Origin: Ditylenchus dipsaci
Lineage: Eukaryota > Nematoda > Chromadorea > Rhabditida > Anguinidae
Direction: 5' to 3'
DNA length: 64,000 nt
NCBI GenBank assembly: GCA_004194705.1
Contig: SADC01000932.1
Coordinates: forward strand, 62,001-126,000
Positions within the stretch are counted from its first letter, which is position 1, and every line of letters begins with the position of its first letter. The translations under genes were made by a program, and so were the position numbers. Below, piece by piece: positions 10,220 through 22,239 of the stretch. Below the pieces are notes generated by a model. That model was not told the origin of the DNA, searched no databases, and saw nothing but the letters and a program-made list of their open reading frames with translations.

Positions 10220-13200
10220 ATGACAAACCCCTTCGAAGAACATCCAGCCGTGAGCAAGTTTCGCCAGTATTTGCAAATAAACACTGAACAGCCGGATCCC
10301 GCTTATTGTAAGCTGCTTTTATGCCAATAATTAAATTAATTTGTTAATTTGATTAGATGACTGCAAAAATTTTCTTTTGGAGTATGCCAAGGCTTTGGAG
10401 TTGCCGTCCTGGAGTTATGAAGTAGGTCGAGTACTTTTACACCTGCACAGTATTGCAAAAAAAAGCACCATATGGCTCGAAGATATCAGGCGTCATTTTT
10501 GTGTTTTTCTCGAAGTTTTCAATTTCAATCCTATTCCATTCCTCTTCTTAGTTGTCAAAATAAAAATACAAATGAAGACCAACCGGACTGGTTAAAAAAC
10601 ACCATGCCCTTATAAAAATAACAGATTTGCCACCTTTGACCATAGTGACCAAGCCGTCCTTCGCCGTCCAATTTTTTTCATCTCCGTCCTGCATTTTCAT
10701 CATATTTGTTTACAATGAATCGCTTTTTTTGTTTTTTTCGCATTATGTAATCAGTTTTTTTATTCTTTGTTTTTTAGTGGCCGTCCTTACTCTCTTTTAT
10801 TTTTATTTCAAAAAATGGGCCGCCTTAATTTCTCCCAAAATTTGGCCCTGTACGATAATAGGACAGTTTTCGCCTTGGTCCGCCTGTTGATTTTTGTGAT
10901 TTTTAGGCTTAGGCATGGGCTGGCCAGCGTATGTTAGTACGAACTCAAACGCAAGTTTAAGATATGTTTGAGTACATCCCGACATACGCTGGCCGACCCT
11001 TGCCTAAGCCTAAAAATCACGAAAAATCAACAGGGGGACTAAGGCAAAAAACTGTCCTATTGTCATATAAAGCGCAGAATTTTTGTAAAAATCGGAGAAA
11101 TTAGGACGGCTAATTTTTGTAATAAAAATCAAAGGAAATACGGACGGCCATCCAAAAATAAAGAATAAAAATAAAAACTGATTACAAAATGTAAAATGTA
11201 AAAACGATTTATTTTAAAATATATGGTGCAAAAGCAATCTGGCGATGAAAAAACTAGAACGGCAAAGGGCAGCACAGTCACTATGCCTTTGACCACCAAG
11301 CGATGCTTTTCTACTTTACAAAATGGAGTGGTCTTGCAAAACTCTATAAATAGCAATTAAGTGTGTTGCTGGCAAACCCATAGTAGGCATGACTTTGGAA
11401 GGGACTGATCCTTCACTTCCCTCCCTGTTTCTGTGGTCGCACACAGATGTGACATCCACAGTGCCTCAGGACTGGACTCATCCCCCCTTCAGTGCTTACA
11501 AAGACAACCAAGGCAATATATTTGCAAGAGGCGCTCAGGACATGAAGTCAATTGGCATCCAGTACTTGGAAGCTATTCGCCAATTGAGGCAAACTGGCAA
11601 AAAGAGTTTTTTGAGGACTGTGCACATAGTGTTTGGTCCAGGTAGTTGGATTATATTAACGTAATTTTTATTGGTATCCCTACCTAGATGAAGAAATAGG
11701 CAGTTATGATGGGATGGAGAAGTATGTCCACACGCAGCACTTCAAAGACCTCAATGTAGGATTTGCGTTAGACGAAGGTCTGGCCAGTCCTACAAACACA
11801 TATCGTGTCTTCATTGGACAAAGATGCACTTGGTGTAGGTATTTTTTCATCAGCTGCGATTATTCATCACCGCTTCAAGGAAAACTGTGATGTTTTATTG
11901 GCCTGAAAAATGCGCGATCTCTTTGCGCAGTCAATTATATTGTCTTCATCCGTAGTTGCCGCCGGCCGTCTAAAATTTTCTCCGCATCCACCCATGTTTT
12001 AAAATCTTTGCCGGAGTCGCTTTGGCGATAGCTACGGCAGTTTTGAAATTTATTCCTTCGCCTGGCGGCTCTGTCCGCGGAGGTGCAACTATATCGTCGT
12101 CAGCGTAGGTGATGTTTAGTTTTACGACTTCGAAAATTCGCGGGGTTACTATTTTTAGGCTGTTAGATGTTTCTGTTTCCATAGCAGATTTGAAAATATG
12201 TCCCGATAATCGCCAAACGCCCATAGCTAGAGTTGGCCCGCATTCATGTGGGACGGCAAGGAGATGATTTTTCCTCTAAATTTTTAAAGCTCATCGTCTT
12301 AATTGTTTACCATTTAGTAGCACGATAGCTTGGCTACATTTTGAGTGGTATATTTCTTGTTTTTGCTTTGAAATATAAAGAGACTTCGATGCGGGACGAT
12401 GCAAGGTAATCAAAAGATAGCCGAACAATTGGGGACGCAACCAACTCGCCAACAAGAGACTCGCCAACGTCAAATATCGCCAACGGCGAATCTCTCCAAC
12501 GCGGAAACGAGCCAACAGCAAAACTCGCTAAAGTCAAAAATTGTAAACGAAGAACTCGCCAACGAATAAATTTGATTAAACGGCCCTCTATGGCCACAAG
12601 GGGGCAGTTAAATCAAATTTTTCGTTGACTAGTCTTGGCGTTGGCGAGTTGTGGCGTTGGCGAGTCGAGCTACAAAATAGCAAAAAATTAAAGCGATGTG
12701 CTTTCACAAATTTGTAGAAAAAACCGTCCCATGCCGTCCCCGCATCAACGTAGGGGCCAGCCCTACCCTTAGTTAACTTAACACTTTACAGATCAAAAAA
12801 GAGATTATTTTGAGCTATGCCCCTGATTTTTCAGGGTTCAAAGTTATCTGTCCAGGTAATCATGGGCATGGCTCTCGCATGCTCGAAAACACTGCTGGAC
12901 CTAAACTGGTTGGTTGTTAATTTCTAATCGATATGATTAGACCAGTAAATTTATCTTATATCAGGCTTCCCTCCTACACAGTTTTTCTGAATTTCGAGAA
13001 AAGCAGTGGCAATTGCTAGAAGCCAATCCACAATTGACCTTGAGTGACATCACAAGTATTAATTTGACCAAAGTGGAAGGTGGCAATCTCACCAACTTGA
13101 TTCCATCCGAATTTATTGCTCGTACGTGCATATAAGTTTAAATTTTGTGTGCTTCAACCTCAACAATTTAGATTTTGACCTTCGAGTGGCCAGAAAAGAC

Positions 13201-14778
13201 AGTGTGGATGAAGTGGAAGCTAAGTTGGCTGAATGGTGTAAGAAGGCTGGATCAGATGTCACTTACGAGTTCAAACATGTAAGCTTTAATATATCACCAA
13301 ATGGTTGGATTGTATGGTTGGATCTCTGCACGCTCGACCCTCAAACTAAGAGTAAATTGGACAGTGACTTAGTGAAATTTTTTTTTCAGAGACATTTTTT
13401 ATTTTTGATCTCTTCATTATTATTTTCTAATATAGCTCTTGGGGTTTTTTTCAATATAGCTCCACACGAGAGCTATTTCGGAGCGGTGGCGTAATTAAGA
13501 GGAGATACCTAAATATATTATCGTATGTCCTGTAATTAAACGGCACGCTATAATAAACCGGCCCCCTCTACTTCGAAGACCTATATCTCAGACCAGATAA
13601 ATTATCTTGGAAAGCTGTTTTCTGCGTTTGCTTAACTCCCACTAGCTCTACCGGTTCCGCTTTTTCAATTTTGACTGAGCACCCAAAAATCTCAAGATCG
13701 ACCTAAAAATTTTCAGATTTTCGGAGTAATGAAAAATAAACCGGCCGGCCGTTTAATTAGAGGAAATACGGTATATATTATAAAATATATTTCTGAAACT
13801 GAAAATTTTATTCAAAACTAAATGAAAGACTGCTAAAATAACAAAAAGTGGATTTTTCCCATTTTTGGATCATGTTAGTGATCCTGACAACATTTTTGTT
13901 TATGAGGTTTAACAAGAGATTTTCAACACACACAACAAAAAATTTGGTATGCTTTAAGCAGCATTAGAAGGAGCTTTTGCAAAAATGCTAAACCGTATAG
14001 ACTTTAAACGCTTACATAATTTTAAGAAAATGGTTAACCAAGAGGTGACCTCAACTTCAAAAGACAACCCTTGGTGGCAGGCCTTTTCTGGTGCTCTGAA
14101 AGAAGAGTAGGTTTGGGTTTAGAGCGACTTGTGGTGACAATTTTTAATGTTTCAGAAAATGTGACTTTGACACAGAGATATCTGTGAGTGGCATAGATGC
14201 ACGATATATGAGAGAGGTTTGAACCAATTTTCAAGTTAGGTTGCCCGCGAAGTTCGTGCCTCTTTCAATATTTGGTAAATGAGATTAGTATGTGCAAAGT
14301 CAAAAATAAAATCGAATTAGATTCATTTTTTATTTGAAGAATGCGTGGACTGTGAGGACAAATATAATAATATTACTGTAAAACCTCCAATTATCAAAAG
14401 CCATCAGCGGTAATTTTTCGGCCTTTCTATCTTCTAGGAGAAAGATGTTAAAATTATATAATTAGAAGAAGCGACAAATAGAGGGTGCCAATGAGCAACT
14501 TTACCTTGGCGGTCAAGCTGTTGATTAAATTTTGTTAAAAGACTCTTTGGTGATACGAGGGAGGATTTACGGTGTGTCAAATGTACCAGATATCAGTGCT
14601 GATTAAGTATTAATTGCAGGTAGGTATACCAGCCATTGGCTTCTCCCCTATAATCAACCATCCGCTTGTTTCGGGATGGCACACTCACGACGAATTTCTC
14701 AACGAAACTACTTTTTTGCGAGGAATCCAACTGTACATGAAGATTATTCACCGTTTAGCAGATGTCCCAAAAGAATAA
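10220..14778 (+). CDS. ACY1: Aminoacylase-1 (ACY1), tandem copy 2, complete
   Basis: Ten exons: 10220-10307, 10357-10421, 11362-11641, 11688-11834, 12835-12908, 12965-13121, 13172-13278, 14027-14106, 14156-14216, 14620-14778. The sum is 1218 nt, 405 residues, matching the family length of about 400. The ATG at 10220 begins MTNPFEEHPAV, in the right place for the family's EEHP start. Metal and active-site motifs are SHTDVT, AQDMKS, DEEIGS, LDEGLAS and HTHDE near the end. The frame is open throughout and all introns are GT-AG. The dimerisation/lid segment contains GNHGHGSR. It is likely a cytosolic Zn enzyme acting on N-acyl amino acids. Copy 1 upstream shares exon boundaries, so the pair arose by local duplication. 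The substitution VSGWHTHDE, where copy 1 has LLHDHDE, could alter the substrate pocket (inference). Confidence 0.95.
10638..11290. repeat. Long foldback element in ACY1 copy 2 intron 2
   Basis: Two arms of about 320 bp pair with modest mismatch. Landmarks on each arm are a CCGTCC-rich start, TAATCAGTTTTT, AGGACAGTTTT and, at the centre, GGCTTAGGCATGGGCTGGCC against GGCCGACCCTTGCCTAAGCC. The central CAGCGTATGTTAGG core recurs as fragments near 29070-29100, 51075-51105 and 53540-53580. Confidence 0.75.
12423..12668. repeat. Phrase array ACTCGCCAACG, arranged as a foldback
   Basis: About eight variants of ACTCGCCAAC at irregular spacing occupy 12440-12560. The complement GTTGGCGAGT appears at 12640-12665. 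Between them AAATTTGATTAA pairs with TTAAATCAAATTT. It lies in ACY1 copy 2 intron 4. Overlapping open frames there are by-products of the repeat. Confidence 0.75.
13521..13771. mobile_element. MITE, TA-target CCGTATTT family, diverged
   Basis: The right end GGCCGTTTAATTAGAGGAAATACGG is followed by TA (13772-13773). The left end is decayed (TCGTATGTCCTGTAATTAAACGG). The interior, with CTATATCTCAGACCAGA and CTCTACCGGTTCC, matches the interior of the copy at 509-759. Confidence 0.75.
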
Positions 14779-14854
14779 TACTTTCATGGGGACACATAAC
14801 TACAAGCTCTTGTTAAATTATTGTTTACAGTATTTTGACTGAGTGAATGCAAGC

Positions 14855-14860
14855 AATAAA
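14855..14860 (+). promoter_or_regulatory. Polyadenylation signal AATAAA for ACY1 copy 2
   Basis: AATAAA lies 77 nt after the TAA stop of copy 2, before the next repeat begins. No comparable hexamer was seen just after copy 1. Confidence 0.5.
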
Positions 14861-14894
14861 TTTTAGTGGCACAACGTATTTGAGAACATAAATA

Positions 14895-15043
14895 CAGTGG
14901 AACCTCGTTATAACATACCCCCGATATAACATACCCCTAGGGACGATCCCTTCAATAATAAACTCCGTTAAGTTACCCCCCCCTCGATATAACACACCCT
15001 TAGGGTCGGTCCCAAAGGGGTATGTTATAACGAAGTTTGACTG
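14895..15043. mobile_element. Tigger/pogo-like MITE
   Basis: Starts CAGTGGAACCTCGTTATAAC and ends GTTATAACGAAGTTTGACTG, flanked by TA at 14893-14894 and 15044-15045. The interior carries repeats of GATATAACATACCC. About 150 bp. Confidence 0.85.
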
Positions 15044-15117
15044 TACCACAAATGGTAAACAAACACAAACAGGTGAACAAACTATTATTAGCTTTTTGCG
15101 AAAAAATTCAAGCCACT

Positions 15118-15760
15118 TAAGCTAAGAACCCAATGAGGGGTGAGGGTGCAGATCTGAGGGTGCAGAGCTCATTGAGTATACACTGGATCCGCACCTCCGC
15201 ACTCCCGCACTAAGAGTGGCACCACGGCAGTGCAGCATTCGACTGTACCCAATGAAAATTTGCCTCCTCGCCGCGGGAGTGAGAAAGTGAGGAGTTCGAG
15301 TGCGGGTGCAAATCCGCACTGCCGCACTCAATTTTTCAATGCACTTTTTGCATTTTGAGAATTTAGTCGGATATTTTTTTTCACGTGAGATACCGTGTTT
15401 TCTCTATTAACGCACCCGGGTTCATTATTTTTCAACCACCGAAAAATCTCGAAATTGTCAATCAAAAATGGCCTTAACTCTAAAATCCTAGTCAAAAATA
15501 GAAGGGGGGGGGGTTCATTATTAGAGAGGGTTCCTTAATAGAGAAAATACGGTATGCCAAAAAAAATGTATTTTTTTCTGAGTTGATTGACATTTATCGA
15601 ATTTCGGAATTCATCCTAGAAAAAACTTTCTTAATACATCCAGTTCTAGAGCTGACAATTGTGCTTCAGGGCGGGTTTTTTTTCCAAAAGGCACATTTGC
15701 TAAAAAAAATTTTTTTGATAAAGGCAGAAAAGCTTTGTATGGTTTTGTTCTGGTGAATTT
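15118..15760. repeat. Dispersed repeat, direct copy A (carries a MITE insertion)
   Basis: Nearly identical to 16527-16955, starting at TAAGCTA(A/G)GAACCCAATG. Both contain a GC-rich block with GCACCTCCGCACTCCCGCAC. This copy is interrupted by the MITE at 15393-15552; copy B is uninterrupted at the same point. An inverted, diverged copy of the start lies at 19200-19372. ORFs in these copies mirror each other because the DNA is duplicated, not because they encode a gene. Confidence 0.85.
15393..15552. mobile_element. MITE, TA-target CCGTATTT family, with a paralogous empty site
   Basis: CCGTGTTTTCTCTATTAACG to the complement ending AAAATACGG, flanked by TA (15391-15392, 15553-15554). In the sister repeat the sequence passes through a single TA at 16802-16803 with no insertion, which defines both borders exactly. 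Confidence 0.92.
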
Positions 15761-16164
15761 ACCCCCCCCCCCCTCGCAGCAGTTGACTATCGGGTATTGC
15801 CCTCCTCTGTTTGACAGTGACACGACCCCCTGAAAAAAGTAAAAATCAGGGTATTGAATAAAATTTAAAGCTGAACATCATTGACATACCTTATTAGCTG
15901 GTTGAACTGTTTTTTAAGTTCGAGCCTGAACGTTAGCTAGTCAGACATCATTCACGTTAATATTCATCGACGTAAACTAAACACAATAATAATAGAGCCA
16001 AAATACAGACGAATGGGAAAATAGCAGTGAATAATGTTTCTATAATCTTGTAAATGTAAACTACGAATCCAAAAATTTCTAAGAAACAATGAGGCGGACA
16101 CTCATGAATGCGCGCAAATGAGTTGCGCGCAAATGAGTAGTTACGCTTTTTTCTGCTCCTTTTC

Positions 16165-16312
16165 TGCCAAACTTTGGTTTTTCCGCAAAAGTCGGTCCGC
16201 AAATGTTCATTTTCAAATATTGCATCCGCGAAATTTGGTCCGCAAAGTCTCGTCCGCAAATCTTTGTTCCGCAAGTGTTGCGTCCGCAAAATGTTGTCCG
16301 CAAGTCTGGCCA
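16165..16312. repeat. Phrase array GTCCGCAAA
   Basis: About eight copies of a (G/T)TCCGCAA(A/G) phrase at spacings of roughly 10-20 nt. Overlapping ORFs exist on both strands but show no domain features, so it is treated as non-coding. Confidence 0.65.
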
Positions 16313-16526
16313 ACCCGACCCATGCACATGCCTGGTGACACCATGATGCTGACTTATACCCATGGTTCTGAAAAATACTAGCTAAATCTAAAATGAGGCA
16401 TAGACGTACAAATAAATTATTCTGGGATAGATAGGAAAGAATTATTGCGGTTGAGCTCCGTTTGGTGCCATAAGACGATATTTCAATTAAATCACTTTTT
16501 AATCGGTAGTAAATCACTGGTCGCTA

Positions 16527-16955
16527 ACTTAAGCTAGGAACCCAATGAGGGGTGAGGGTGCAGATCTGAGGGTGCAGAGCTCATTGAGTATACACTGGAT
16601 CCGCACCTCCGCACTCCCGCACTAAGAGTGGCACCACGGCAGTGCAGCATTCGACTGTACCCAATGAAAATTTGCCTCCTCGCCGCGGGAGTGAGAAAGT
16701 GAGGAGTTCGAGTGCGGGTGCAAATCCGCACCGCCGCACTCAAGTTTTTAATGCCTATTTTTATTTTCATAATTTAGTCGGATATTTTTTTCCACTTGAA
16801 ATATGCCAAAAATGTATTTCTTTTTCTGAGTTGATTGAAGTTTATCGAATTTCGGAATTCATCCTAGAAAAAACTTATGGCCCCTCAAAATGTATAAATT
16901 TTTTGCTAAAGGGACAAAAGCTTTGTATGGTTTTGTTCTGGTGAATTTCTTCTCA
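16527..16955. repeat. Dispersed repeat, direct copy B (empty-site copy)
   Basis: Sister of 15118-15760, lacking the MITE. Its start TAAGCTAGGAACCCAATG is repeated inverted at 19340-19372 (CATTGGGTTCCTAGCTTTA), so 16527-19372 may be one element with inverted ends. Confidence 0.8.
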
Positions 16956-17389
16956 GTGATACTCATAGGCGTTACACTCTCAATAGTTACACTATCAGTG
17001 GTCTACATCGAACCTCAGTGGTCCCAATCAGGGGCATAGACATTTCCCCAAAATGAAACTTTTTTCAAACAGATTTTTAAGTTTTTTTCGAAATTTTTTA
17101 GATTGCGTCTGAACCATCCTAAACCATCCCAGATTTTTTAAGCCATCCGTGAATTGGCTAAAGTACAGTATATGTCATAGCCGGAAATCTTCACAAGTCA
17201 TGTTTTTTCAGCGTTTTAGCACCTAAAACATACAAAAAACACGTTTCCCGGCCCGGACGGCCATTTTTTTTTTAATTTTTTGATTAAAATGACCAAAACC
17301 ATGAATTTAGGGCTGTATTGGGGTGGAAAGGGACCAAAAAGGGGCCACTTTTCTACAAAAAGAAAGATGTTGAACATAGTTTTGTTGAC

Positions 17390-17600
17390 TGGGCCCTACC
17401 GCATAAATAAACTCTAGTATGCATGCTTTTTCATGCATCCAAAGTCACTTACGAGTGATTTGTGTCTAAGGTATGTGGGTGTGCGCATCTCAACTCCGAG
17501 CTCCCAAGCCCCCTGCGCCCCGAAGGGGGCGCAGGGGGCTTGGTTGGTTAGAGATGCGCGCACTCACTTACCTTAGACATAATTCCGAGTGAGACTTCTG
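17390..17600. repeat. Half copy of the CTAGTAG/C-tract foldback family
   Basis: GGCCCTACCGCATAAA, the CTAAGGTATGTGGGTGTGCGCATCT block and the central CCTGCGCCCCGAAGGGGGCGCAGG palindrome match the core of 1185-1908. The outer parts are missing. It directly precedes the longer relative at 17698. Confidence 0.7.
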
Positions 17601-17697
17601 ATCAAAAATGTATTTAGAGATTATTTTTGCCCAGCTCCAGTGACCAAAACATGGTAAAACCGTCAAATGGTCGAAATTTAAAAATGACATATATATG

Positions 17698-18599
17698 CAA
17701 ACCAAATGGTCGACCACTTGGATCATAAAATTTTTTTACGTTTTCGGGTTACAAAACGATTTTTCTGCACTAATTCGGGAACTTATTGGGTTGGGGGGGG
17801 GGGGCGGTTTTTCACTTATTTAAAAATAGTGTTTAAACGACTCCTAAGTAATATTTATATGCTTAAAACGATAAGAAAGTCAATTTCTAACATTTTCCCA
17901 CACAAAAAATGGTATTTTTGGAAAATTTTTTTTTGACTTTTTGCCTTGGGGACCAAGGCAAATTTCCTTGTATTAAGGTATTCTACCCCGTTTCGGTCAC
18001 TGGAGCTGGGCAAAAAGAGTCTCTTTATGCATTTTTAATCAAGAGTCTAGCTCGAAATTATGTCTAAGGTAAGTGAGTGCGCGCATCTCTAACTCTCAAG
18101 CCCCCTGCGCCCCCTTCGGGGGCGCAGGGGGCTTGGTTGCTTGGGGTTGAGATGCGCACACCCACATACCTTAGACGCAAATCACTCGTAAGTGACTCTG
18201 GATGCATAAAAATGTATGCATACCAGAGTTTTTTTATGCGGTAGGCCCCAGTCAACAAAACTATGTTCAAATTCCATCTTTTTGTGGTATCCAGGTACCC
18301 TTTCAGGTTGGATTGCCTTGGGGTACCAAGGCAAAAAATCGAATTTTAGTCAAAAAATTTTTTTTTCTAAAAATCCATTTTTGTGTGGAAAAATGTCAGA
18401 AAATAACTTTTTTATCGTTTTAAGCATACAAAAATTACTTAGGAGTCATTTAAACACTATTTTTATATAAGTGAAAAACTCGCCCCCCCCCCAACCCAAT
18501 AAGTGCCCTAATTCGAGCATGCTGAAGATGGCATGAAAATTTTTTTGTAACCCGAAAACGTAAAAAAATTTTTGATCCAAGTGGTCGACCATTTGGTTT
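17698..18599. mobile_element. Foldback element, relative with ACCAAATGGTCGACCACTTGG arms
   Basis: The outer arm AAACCAAATGGTCGACCACTTG pairs with its complement ending at 18599. G and C tracts near 17790 and 18485 mirror one another. The inner GC palindrome near 18090-18130 is shared with 1185-1908. The outermost sequence differs from that copy, so this is a composite or sub-family. Confidence 0.75.
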
Positions 18600-18639
18600 A
18601 GTGCGTGGATTCTCAGGGGTGATCTAGCGGCTGCTGGAT

Positions 18640-19110
18640 CGATTTTTGAGACAAAACGGCATTTTACCTCTATCAAACCATCTTCAGCATGTTCGAATTA
18701 GTCCAGAAAACAGGTTTTGGAGCATGAAAAACGTAAAAAAAATTGACTAAAATTTCATTTTTAGGCCATTCAGCTTGATATCCACCTGAACCATGGGTAC
18801 CTATCCTAGGTTTCATAGTTTGAGTCACCAAAATTACAGTTTTGGTATTGTCAAACCATGTTCATCGTAAAATTTTGTATGAGAAATCATGGTTTGCAAT
18901 CCATATAAAAAACTGATATTTTCGGGATTTTTAGGCATATGCTCCCTCAGAATAAGTATCCACCCCATTATAGGTGTTGTGGCTAGTGAAATCAATATTT
19001 TGGTATTAACAAACTGTGTTCAGCACATGATTTTAGGTGAGATAGGGTGGTTTTCTGTGTTACTTTGAAAAATTTCCCGTTTTCCGAAAATTTGTAGATC
19101 GTAGCCTTAG
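18640..19110. repeat. Diverged tandem units around TTTTGGTATT(G/A)(T/A)CAAAC(C/T)(A/G)TGTTCA
   Basis: Three loosely repeated units, each with a TTTGGTATT...AACCATGTTCA core followed by AAAATTTT(G)TA and a GATA or ATGGT block. A further unit lies at about 23740-23800. Non-coding. Confidence 0.45.
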
Positions 19111-19199
19111 TCTTAAAAGTTTCAGTTAGGATCCACAAGCGGAAAAACTGTACTTAAAAATAAATTGAGTGCTGAAAAGAGCAAAAGAAAATGAAACAG

Positions 19200-19372
19200 C
19201 GATGATGCGCCGCACTCCGAATAAAAAAGCGCTTCACTCAGAATGAAAGAGCGCGGGAGTGCGGCTCCGAAAAAGTGTCGCCTGATTGTTTACAGTCTGG
19301 CGCCGCACCGCCGAAGTGAAGATTTGCGCGGGAGTGCGGAGGTGCGGCTCCCATTGGGTTCCTAGCTTTAGG
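19200..19372. repeat. Inverted copy of the 15118/16527 repeat end
   Basis: GCGGGAGTGCGGAGGTGCGGC...CCCATTGGGTTCCTAGCTTTA is the complement of the start of the repeats at 15118 and 16527. Between 19373 and 20913 no gene and no clear element is seen beyond AT-rich unique sequence. Confidence 0.7.
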
Positions 19373-20913
19373 TAAGTGTTTTTTTCGCGAGAAACCTCAA
19401 GTTAATAAACTGTTAAAAGTTGTTCGTTCAAGTTTCCAGCTCTCTGCGTTAAAGGGGCATTCCAAGGCTAAAATTATTTCCTAGGTAAAGTTTCATTAGG
19501 AACCAAGTTGAAAAATCCGCGCCGAAGTTCAACGATTAGGAAAAAAATTGAATTCCCGGGCACCACCTCTTATTAGCGTGAGCATACCCCCTTAAATGCA
19601 GTAAAGGGAAGAAATAAACACAGTTGTATGAAAACGCGGTTCTATAAACACGATCGCGACTACATATCTTCAGTAAAAAGTAAAAATTTAGTAAAACGCA
19701 ATAAGAGAATCCGACCCCACCGGAGTATACCGGTAGAGTCGGATGTTTGGTACTCAGAAAAACCAGTACATTTCTTACAATGATTTATACTTAGTGCAAA
19801 TATGATGATGTACACTCGTTTAAAAACTTATTCGACGCAGAATGAGCTCCTCTTTCTAACAAGTACGACAAAAAATTTTAAAACCACTATTTTCAAACCC
19901 GCTATTTGAAAAGCCATTATATTTTGAAAACCGTCTATTTCGCAAACCCCTATTTTGTAATGACAATACCGCCTTATAATTGAGACGACTTGGGACTTGA
20001 GACGAGTCAGCCGTTGAGACGAGTTGGGCGTCGTTCGAATAAACATGTGTTTCAAAAAAAAAGAATAATTAAATTTAAATACAAAGAAAATCACAAAATT
20101 CGAAACACTGAATAAGGCGTATTTTTTCCGGCACAAGGACCTTGGATTAAGCTAAACTCGAAATTTTCTGGACACTGCTCAATTAGATATTTTGTGTATG
20201 GAGATTTTTGTTGTGTCTTGATATTTGTCTTCAAAAAAATTCTAATAATTTCAAATGTTTTTGCATGAGCCTACTGTACTCATAGCAATCAGGGCTGTGA
20301 CTTGAAATTTTTTTGCTTCCGCTTCATTGCCTCACCTTTAAAAAGTTTTTGACTCTGCCTCATGACCAACTCCACAAAATTTCGTGTCTCTGCCTCACCT
20401 CCAAATATTTTCTGCATCAGTTTCCAAGTTTTTTCTAGTATTTTTCTAGGTGGGGTACAATCCGGGTTTGGGGGGTACGCTTGACATGGTTGAGGTATCC
20501 TCTAGGTGCTTAAAATACCCTCTAGGGGTTTGTGTTTCCTTAAGTTCCCTAAAATAACGGTTGACACAGGTCAGCCCGATCCACCGTGTGCCATCTACAG
20601 CAAAAAGAAGTGAAATTTTGATCACTCGACACACTCCAAAACTATATAAAAGATTTTCAGCTTTTGGAGTAGGAAGCTTGTGCGTGCGAGTTGTTCCTAT
20701 TTTACACACTTTTTTAATTTAAAACCGTATTTTGATTCTAGAAAGGAGACACTCTAGTTGATACATGAATAACGGCAACGAAATATTTTCTACTATTAGT
20801 AGAATTTATCACTCTATATTTACTATCTTCTATTTTTAATTATATTCAGTTGAATTAGCACGAATTTCATTAAAAATAGTAGAAAATGTCACACGACAAA
20901 TTCTACTAATAGT

Positions 20914-21708
20914 AACTGGTGGACAAAAAGTCCTTGGACAAATTTTGAGCTCACTTTTTGAAATAAAAATTTAACGATGAGAAAATTCCTAAAAATAGGT
21001 TTTGTAGCCCTGAATCTCCTCTTTCAAATGGCATATTGCTTTCAGCTTGACTATTTTGGATAAGTCACTATTTGGCTCCAAACACTTGTCTGGTCATTTT
21101 GAGAAGGTTACCAACGTTTTCATCACTTTAACTGGTCAAATGTTTCATTGAATTTTAAGTGTCACTGCAGAATTTTATCACCATGTTGTAGCGCAGCTCA
21201 AGAGCTACAAAACCCATATCACAGAAAAAATTTTAAAGATCTGAGTGTTGAGATACGGCCTTTTGGAAAAAATCAATTTCTTGAAAAAATGACCAAAATC
21301 CGAGAAATTGGCAAAAACTTTCATTTTGGTCATTTTTTCAAGAAATTGATTTTTTCCAAAAGGCCGTATCTCAACCATCAGATATTCAAAAATCACTCTG
21401 TAATATGGGTTTTGTAGCTCTTGAGCTGCGCTACAACATGGTGATAAAATTCTGCAGTGACACTTAAAATTCAATAAAACATTTGACCAGTTAAAGTGAT
21501 GAAAACGTTGGTAACCTTCTCAAAATGACCAGACAAGTGTTTGGAGCCAAATAGTGACTTATCCAAAATAGTCAAGCTGAAAGCAATATGCCATTTGAAA
21601 GAGGAGATTCAGGGCTACAAAACCTATTTTTAGGAATTTTCTCATCGTTAAATTTTTATTTCAAAAAGTGAGCTCAAAATTTGTCCAAGGACTTTTTGTC
21701 CACCAGTT
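20914..21708. repeat. Near-perfect 795-bp palindrome
   Basis: AACTGGTGGACAAAAAGTCC at the left is matched by its exact complement ending at 21708. Pairing continues with very few mismatches to a centre near 21311, where GACCAAAATCCGAGAAATTGG meets a near-complement. The two mirrored ORFs in it are reading-frame by-products. The very high arm identity implies a recent origin or conversion between arms. Confidence 0.93.
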
Positions 21709-22239
21709 AGAAAATGTCTAGTTGCCTTGAATAACATGTGTACCTTCCAAAATGAAAAAAGAAAAAACATCAAAAACAGCGTCTGCAGAAAACGGTGCGT
21801 ATACGTTTCCACGAAAAGTTGCATTTGCAACTTTTTCGTGGAAACGTATAACGCCAAGTTTATAGGCGCCAATTCAAAAATTTATCTCATTTATTTATCG
21901 GATTTTCGACGCTTGACATTGCTAACCACATATTGATTTCATGAAAACCATAAAAAGGGTATTTTATTATGGTAAGGCAAATAAAAGTAGTACGGGTAAC
22001 TGAAAGTGCATATTTTAAACATCCAAAATGACTTCAAAATGCTCAAACGAGAATTTGACACATCTTCGTTTTGGGATATGAGCATCTAAATGAATGATGA
22101 TAGTGATATGGAGGGGATCGGGAAGAAACGCCTCCGACCGAAAGACCCCTAAATATGGTTCTCAAAATATAAAAATTTGTATAGATATACAAGATATACA
22201 TAATCTACACAAAATTTTGCCCATCTTCTTTCGTCTTGT

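Noticed and set aside
11970..12597. Three minus-strand ORFs inside the ACY1 copy 2 intron
   Set aside because: Two translate the ACTCGCCAACG array and the third has no family features; no splice sites support them.
16079..16517. Overlapping ORFs with a VWPTRPMHMPG segment as coding
   Set aside because: They run through the GTCCGCAAA array on both strands and show no domain or splice evidence.
15122..16770. Two nearly identical 69-78 residue ORFs on the minus strand as a duplicated gene
   Set aside because: The whole surrounding DNA is duplicated, including non-coding flanks, and no coding signature or splice context is present.
21148..21474. Mirrored 89-residue ORFs (MNFKCHC...) as genes
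   Set aside because: They arise from the two arms of the 795-bp palindrome.
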